A stretch of 64,000 bases of DNA from Porites lobata. Lineage: Eukaryota > Cnidaria > Anthozoa > Scleractinia > Poritidae. The DNA lies in assembly GCA_942486035.1 (NCBI GenBank), contig CALNXK010000375.1, forward strand, positions 1 through 64,000, in the 5' to 3' direction. Under the pieces are notes generated by a model. It saw nothing but the letters and a program-made list of their open reading frames with translations, made no database searches and had not been told where the DNA came from. Below, one piece after another: positions 61,361 through 64,000 of the stretch; positions within the stretch are counted from its first letter, which is position 1; every line of letters starts with the position of its first letter. Both the position numbers and the translations under genes were made by a program.

Positions 61361-62413
61361 TTACACAATTAAGATGCGGTGTTCCACGGCCAGATCTGCG
61401 ACTTCCTTGACGTTTGTTTCATGTAGTAGCTGGGCTCTCTCGGAGAATGGAATAAGCACATCGTAAGACTTGAATGTTGACATCTTGGAAATGTTTTTCA
61501 AACCAGCTTCTATGTGTTGAAGAACCTCTTGGTCCCACAGCAATGCTTGACCTGTGATCAATGAACTTCGCTCATCTTCGTGAGACACACCTCCAAACAT
61601 TATACCCAGGAGGATCCATCTTCTGTTCACGAGCTGAATCAAAGGGCAGCCTGATGCTCCACTTCCAACAGAAAAAGCAAAGTTGATCACTTTAAACGGC
61701 ATGTTCTTGTACATCTCATCTACTGCCATGTCGAATGCAAATTTCTTGAATCCATCCTGAATTCCGCCGAAGTGAATGGCAGCAAGCGGATCAGAGGACC
61801 TCAAGCTGAATTTGACTTCACCATTGGTATTAAACGCATTTTCGACAAGTGAAGAGAAATTGAACAAGCTGAATTGCTCGAGAAGTTGTTGTTCATCTAT
61901 TTCCCATTCTTCTATATCATTTTTCTTTCGCCCATAGCTATATTGGATGCCAAGTTTGACAAGAGCTATGTCCCTGTTGTGATAATCTGGCCTTCTACCT
62001 ACGGGAAGTAAGCGATGAATAATAGCTCTGCGAGGTCTTGCGTCGAACGAAATTTCACCTTTTGGCGGGAAGAAAACAAATATTGCCTTGTTAACTTTAT
62101 CGCGATTTCGAAGGACATGAGCGGCTGTCACAATCCATCCATCACCAAAATGAAATCCGGTTCCAACGTACCCAAGGCCATCCGTATGAGTAACTTCAAT
62201 CCGGCAAACGCCCGTGCCAAACTCTTGCAGTTTAGAAAGCGTTTCGTTTAGATTGGACGTTTTCGCAAGGGAGGCTCGATAGTTATCATCGACTGGGATG
62301 CTTGAAATTACCTTTCGTTTGTCATTTTCTTCGCACTGGGAAAGTTGTTGTACCTCACTTTCGTATAAAAATCGACGACCTTTCGAGTAACGCCTAAATA
62401 TTGAACAAGACAT
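61361..62413 (-). CDS. Intronless trypsin-fold serine protease, FAM111/HtrA-like
   Basis: A single uninterrupted frame of 350 aa. Predicted chymotrypsin-fold peptidase of the trypsin-like_2 type, as in HtrA and FAM111 proteins. Oxyanion and catalytic parts in order: GYVGTGFHFGDGWIVTAAHV with His99, NRDIALVKLG with Asp148, and SVGSGASGCPLIQLVNRRW with Ser254 (GASGCP in place of GDSGGP). The stretch ILLGIMFGG follows as the usual strand after the Ser loop. There is no signal peptide, propeptide cleavage site, PDZ or membrane segment, so an intracellular location is inferred. The N-terminal about 70 residues are basic then polar and unlike known domains; the last about 40 residues are also unassigned. 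The absence of introns, against multi-exon neighbours, fits a retrocopy or a lineage-specific intronless family. Catalytic residues are intact, so it is not an obvious pseudogene. FAM111 orthology is uncertain. Start: first ATG in frame. Confidence 0.85.
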   Translation of the reverse strand: MSCSIFRRYSKGRRFLYESEVQQLSQCEENDKRKVISSIPVDDNYRASLAKTSNLNETLSKLQEFGTGVCRIEVTHTDGLGYVGTGFHFGDGWIVTAAHVLRNRDKVNKAIFVFFPPKGEISFDARPRRAIIHRLLPVGRRPDYHNRDIALVKLGIQYSYGRKKNDIEEWEIDEQQLLEQFSLFNFSSLVENAFNTNGEVKFSLRSSDPLAAIHFGGIQDGFKKFAFDMAVDEMYKNMPFKVINFAFSVGSGASGCPLIQLVNRRWILLGIMFGGVSHEDERSSLITGQALLWDQEVLQHIEAGLKNISKMSTFKSYDVLIPFSERAQLLHETNVKEVADLAVEHRILIV

Positions 62414-63469
62414 TGCGAGAGCTGCGGGCTCATTACAATACTGAACAGTATAAAAATTAACTAAGAAACATCAACTCTCCCAGCTCACAGCAGCTGCCGT
62501 TGGCTAAACAGTTGTCTTGACGACGTCAAGTTTTTCGACAGTGGTTTTTTTGTTAGTAAAATTTTCCATTTTTCTATTTTGCGTTCTAACAGTAAGAACT
62601 ATCTGTCTGTACAGATGCTTTACGAGTTTGCAAACTGTCGTCCGCATTAGCAATCGATTATTGCCAAATACAGACAAAGTATGTTTTTGTAAAATCACAG
62701 AGAGGAGATAATATTTTTAAAATTCATATCCACAACTCAGGGTGATGATCCGATTGTCTGCAGTTCAGTCAAAGATATCCATTCATATGCAAATACCAAG
62801 AGGCCTTAGTGTGGCCGGCTGTTAATTCTTATGCTAATTATTTTAGTTTCAGGTCTTTAAACGATTTGACGGATTTTCTAAATAGCGTCTTGATCAGTAA
62901 AAGTTTATTTATCTTCTGTGTACGTTGTTTAGTTTGAAAATGACACAAAGTAAGCAATAAAAAATAAGGAAAATTAAGGATAGAGGAATAACGTTTTGAA
63001 TCTTGACAACATGTTCACAAAATTATAAAAAGCCTCATAAAAGCGTTTAACTGCATGGAGTCTTCTGTCATTTTTGTTCAAACAACGGAAACAAAAGTAG
63101 ACCTATTATCATATCTGATGTGACAGAGCAGTTATCATGAAACCAAACATATAAGAATAGACCAGAAATATACTTTGCTTTACGTTTCTGCTAGTCAACT
63201 GACGTTATACATATTAGAAGAACTGAGTCCCTCATCAGTTTTTGTAGGATGTAGTGTAAGTGCAACTGAGTCAAAGGGTCAAAAGACTATGGCTATATAT
63301 TTTAAGGACTTGTCGCCCATTGTTATTAATTTGGCTACACGGTGGCGACAAATTTTCATATTGCGAAACATTTATTTATTTTGGGCGACGTATAGGGCAT
63401 AGGAATTTGTCGTGGGAATAGAAGCATGTTAGTATAGTTAACTCTTGAAAAGAGCCAAAGAACAAGGAC

Positions 63470-63540
63470 TTAACTTAAACTAAGGCAGGGATCAACTCAA
63501 TGTGTCCGTCTTATAGAGGTTTCAGTGGAAGTTGATTGCA
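63470..63540. repeat. GTGTCCGTCTTACAGAGG repeat, copy 3
   Basis: AAGGCAGGGATCAACTCAAT plus GTGTCCGTCTTATAGAGG matches the copy at 6110-6165 (AAGGCAGGGACCAACTCTGA plus GTGTCCGTTTTACAGAGG). It is a partial copy in the same orientation. Confidence 0.65.
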
Positions 63541-63589
63541 GTTAACTGCAGAATACAGGGTCTCGGCTGATAATTGACGCCCAACAACC

Positions 63590-63925
63590 ACGGCGACGGC
63601 TACGAAAACGTCACTTAAAAGTGAAGTTGCGCTGCTTCAAACTTGATCGCGCTTATTCTACATCTCATTCAATTCGTCAACTCTTGGCAATTTTTTCTGG
63701 AGTTGAATTCTAAAACTCAGTGATCGAAGCAGAAACAGAAGAAAAAAGTCGCTGCCTTGTGTTCACGTCCTCCACAAAACGTGAAATTAGGAATTTTCAC
63801 TTCGTAGTCATGCAGTGACGGCAAAGAAATGTACAAAAACGCGGGCGAGTTGTTGTCGGTTTTGCCAAACTAAAACCTTTTGCTTTTTTACCGTTCTCGT
63901 TGATGTCGCCGTCGTCATTGCTTAA
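63590..63925. mobile_element. MITE-like element with GGCGAC termini
   Basis: The left end GGCGACGGCTACGAAAACGT is mirrored by the right end ACCGTTCTCGTTGATGTCGC plus CGTCGTC. The terminal inverted repeats are about 20-25 bp with mismatches. The interior is about 290 bp and non-coding, with CACAAAACGTGAAATTAGG typical of short DNA elements. No transposase is present. Confidence 0.5.
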
Positions 63926-64000
63926 ATTAGGAGAAAGAAAGCAGAAAAGGATTCTGGAGAATATGGTTTATAGACATGAGTCGAGTTAACGAGCATAAAG

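Larger units (their letters stand above)
62414..64000. other. Gene-free right flank with repeats
   Basis: The first part should contain the protease promoter. Further right I see only the repeat copy at 63470-63540 and the inverted-repeat element at 63590-63925. Frames of up to 75 codons show no family resemblance. Confidence 0.5.

Noticed and set aside
1..64000. CRISPR arrays, operons, prokaryotic signals or rRNA
   Set aside because: The window is intron-bearing animal DNA. Repeats found are not regularly spaced direct repeats with unique spacers, and no rRNA text is seen.

Overview
The window reads as intron-rich, AT-rich animal nuclear DNA. It has GT-AG introns of roughly 0.1 to 3 kb, vertebrate-like animal genes, and many short inverted-repeat elements and tRNA-derived SINE-like repeats. 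The repeat types, the rhodopsin-family receptor style and the mix of conserved genes suggest an anthozoan cnidarian, probably a stony coral. That assignment is an inference from memory of such genomes, not a search result. I rebuilt the gene models by hand, checking each splice junction for GT/AG, reading phase and continuity with the protein family. For every multi-exon gene the exon lengths sum to a whole number of codons.

Layout, left to right. (1) 1-1.66 kb holds repeats only. (2) 1663-7697 (-) is an unrecognised 587-aa Gln/Glu-rich protein with 19-residue tandem repeats, a C-terminal coiled coil and a CaaX-type end (CVIL). (3) 7.7-10.2 kb is gene-free, with a decayed non-LTR reverse transcriptase and a palindromic element. 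(4) 10191-27607 (-) is WASHC4 (SWIP), a WASH-complex subunit, in 36 coding exons. (5) 27869-31562 (+) is an archaemetzincin metalloprotease, divergent from WASHC4 across a 261-bp shared promoter region. (6) 34094-36290 (+) is a class A GPCR in four coding exons. (7) 36.3-38.4 kb is transposon-rich and includes one MITE nested in another. (8) 38389-49276 (+) is NEDD1, the gamma-tubulin targeting WD40 protein, in 14 coding exons. (9) 51485-54986 (-) is PEX26, the tail-anchored peroxisomal receptor for PEX1/PEX6, in 7 coding exons. (10) 56063-60068 (-) is an unrecognised 406-aa type I membrane protein whose cytoplasmic tail carries a duplicated basic-Ser/acidic module. (11) 61361-62413 (-) is an intronless, FAM111/HtrA-like trypsin-fold protease with no signal peptide. 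(12) 62.4-64 kb holds repeats.

The genes do not form one pathway. Several are housekeeping cell-biology genes: endosomal actin (WASHC4), centrosome (NEDD1) and peroxisome (PEX26). The least described loci are the repeat/CaaX protein, the type I membrane protein and the cytosolic-type serine protease. These, with the shared AMZ/WASHC4 promoter and the nested mobile elements, are the points most worth a second look.
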